From: Pseudomonadota bacterium
GTDB taxonomy: Bacteria; Pseudomonadota; Gammaproteobacteria; Burkholderiales; Burkholderiaceae_B
Length of the DNA stretch: 6,452 bases
Reading direction: 5' to 3'
NCBI GenBank assembly: GCA_023427945.1
Contig: JAEYZR010000359.1
Span: 1-6,452, forward strand
The position numbers and the translations under genes were made by a program. Numbering within the stretch: position 1 is the first letter of the stretch; each line of letters starts with the position of its first letter. A model generated the notes under the pieces. The model was not told the origin of the DNA. It saw nothing but the letters and a program-made list of their open reading frames with translations, and ran no database searches. Below are positions 5,323 to 6,452 of the stretch, piece after piece.

Positions 5323-6452
5323 TCAGCTGCGGCTGCCATACAGCAGATGGTGGGCAAGCGGGGCACGCAACGTCCGGCTGACATCCAGTGCCAGCAGCGC
5401 AGCGCCGCAGAGGTGTTCCACCGGGGCGAGCCCGGTTGCAAACACTCTTGGCATGATGTCGGTCAACAGACCGGTTACCGCCCGATCCACCCGACGATTT
5501 CCGGCATATTGGCCCAGCGCCTGATCCAGGCGTGCGTCATTTTCGGCATCGGCCAGCCACGGGGCAAGCGCCTGTGACAGTTGCGATGCATCGCGCAGCC
5601 CCAGATTCAATCCTTGTCCGGCGACGGGGTGCAAGGATTGGGCGGCATTGCCGATCGATACGATCCGGCGGTCCACCACGCGACGTCGTGCTTTCAGCGC
5701 AAGCGGGAACACGTGGCGCTCGCCTTCAGCCTCCAGATGGCCCAGGCGATCACCGAACGCCTCGGTCAGTGCACGTGAGAAGTCGGCCTGTGGCAGACCT
5801 TGCAATCGGGCCGCAGCCTCGGGGCGGCAGCACCAGACGATGGCATAGAGGTCAGGACCTGCTGGATGGGGCAGCACGGCAAGCGGCCCCTCGCTGCGAA
5901 AGCGTTCCCACGCCCATGCCGCACGCGGTCGGCTGGCGCGGGCAGTCGCCAGCACGGCATGCTGGTTGTACTGGCGGGTGATGTCGGCACCTCCGGCGCC
6001 ATCGGCCATGATGACCAGACGCGCTTGCCCGTCGTGGCTGCCCTGGAGACTGACTGGGTGCGTGACCGATTGGACAGCGGCTTGCTGGCGGATGTCGCCT
6101 GGCTTGACGGCATCGTGGCGGCTGATGCTGCTGTCATGCAAACGTGCCTGCAGCGCGTCGATCAGGCTCGCATAGTGCGTGACATGACCCAGCGCCTGCA
6201 CTCCAAAATCCGTGTGTTCGATCAGTGTGCGGCCAAGTCTTCCGCTTTGTGACACATGGATCGTGCGAATCGGACTGGCATGTACGGGAAACGCGTCAAG
6301 CGCGGCAAGCGTCAGGCGGCTGCCTTCGTTGAGCGCCAGTGTGCGCGGGTCGCGCGCGTCGCCGGGCACCACTGCGCCGCCGCGCCCGAACAGTGCAATG
6401 CGGTCGGGGCGGGGCGCTTTTTGCGCCAGCATGAGGGCCAGGGCCATGCCCA
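5323..6452 (-). CDS. ubiH: UbiH/UbiF/VisC-family FAD monooxygenase, probably 2-octaprenyl-6-methoxyphenol hydroxylase (N-terminus cut by window)
   Basis: Enzymes of this family hydroxylate the aromatic ring during ubiquinone synthesis, using FAD, O2 and NAD(P)H, at the inner face of the cytoplasmic membrane. The frame is open to the right edge. The ATG at 6447 is internal: the codon before it is Gly and the context (GMALALML) matches the end of the N-terminal FAD-binding GxGxxG motif, which lies outside the window. Counting from that Met, RTLALNEGSRLTLAAL (35-50) is the family substrate/FAD segment, and ADG (148-150) is a degenerate form of the central DG motif. GPLAVLPHPAG (187-197) precedes VWCC. 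IGNAAQSLHPVAGQGLNLGLRD (265-286) is the second FAD/ribityl motif. Asn instead of the usual Asp in GNAAQ-LHP is also found in E. coli UbiH as I recall, which favours UbiH over UbiF or VisC. The region after ADG is about 8 residues shorter than in E. coli. It ends in TGA, 125 bases before dusB. Confidence 0.88.
   Translation of the reverse strand, partial: GMALALMLAQKAPRPDRIALFGRGGAVVPGDARDPRTLALNEGSRLTLAALDAFPVHASPIRTIHVSQSGRLGRTLIEHTDFGVQALGHVTHYASLIDALQARLHDSSISRHDAVKPGDIRQQAAVQSVTHPVSLQGSHDGQARLVIMADGAGGADITRQYNQHAVLATARASRPRAAWAWERFRSEGPLAVLPHPAGPDLYAIVWCCRPEAAARLQGLPQADFSRALTEAFGDRLGHLEAEGERHVFPLALKARRRVVDRRIVSIGNAAQSLHPVAGQGLNLGLRDASQLSQALAPWLADAENDARLDQALGQYAGNRRVDRAVTGLLTDIMPRVFATGLAPVEHLCGAALLALDVSRTLRAPLAHHLLYGSRS

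Noticed and set aside
6445..6447. ATG as the true start of the ubiH-like gene
   Set aside because: The preceding codon is Gly in an open frame and the residues match the end of the GxGxxG FAD motif, so the Met is internal and the gene continues past the window.
1..6452. A previously undescribed system (defence, mobile or biosynthetic)
   Set aside because: All seven genes are recognisable housekeeping genes with intact motifs in a plausible betaproteobacterial order. No long unexplained gap, foreign-looking composition, integrase, transposase or repeat array was seen.

Overview
The window is ordinary chromosomal core sequence from a betaproteobacterium, most likely family Alcaligenaceae (the Bordetella/Achromobacter/Castellaniella group). 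This rests on the moderately high GC content, on protein sequences that resemble remembered Bordetella RuvB, PurH, Fis and DusB, and on the gene order. The genus cannot be fixed from the sequence alone. All seven genes lie on the minus strand, so transcription runs from right (6452) to left (1). Both end genes are cut by the window: ubiH lacks its N-terminus and ruvB lacks its extreme C-terminus.

In transcription order the layout is: ubiH-type FAD monooxygenase (ubiquinone synthesis, 6452-5323); a 125-base gap; dusB (tRNA dihydrouridine synthase, 5197-4175); a 30-base gap; fis (nucleoid-associated regulator, 4144-3905); a 133-base gap with a palindrome and a direct repeat; purH (last two steps of IMP synthesis, 3771-2179); ruvC (Holliday junction resolvase, 2179-1628), whose start overlaps the purH stop; a 33-base gap; ruvA (1594-1019); a 19-base gap; ruvB (999 to the left edge). 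No stretch over 300 bases lacks a gene.

Functionally there are three blocks. dusB-fis is the classic tRNA-modification/nucleoid-protein pair. purH-ruvC-ruvA-ruvB looks like one transcription unit that puts the complete RuvABC Holliday-junction resolvasome behind a purine gene. ubiH is separate. All proteins keep their key motifs, and I see no frameshift, mobile element, RNA gene, CRISPR array or sign of transfer.

I found no undescribed system. What merits a second look is small-scale and regulatory: a 9-bp inverted repeat that places the dusB start codon in a loop, a weak hairpin plus T7 tract between ruvC and ruvA, a palindrome and 11-bp repeat upstream of purH, and a 13-codon reading frame bridging dusB and fis.
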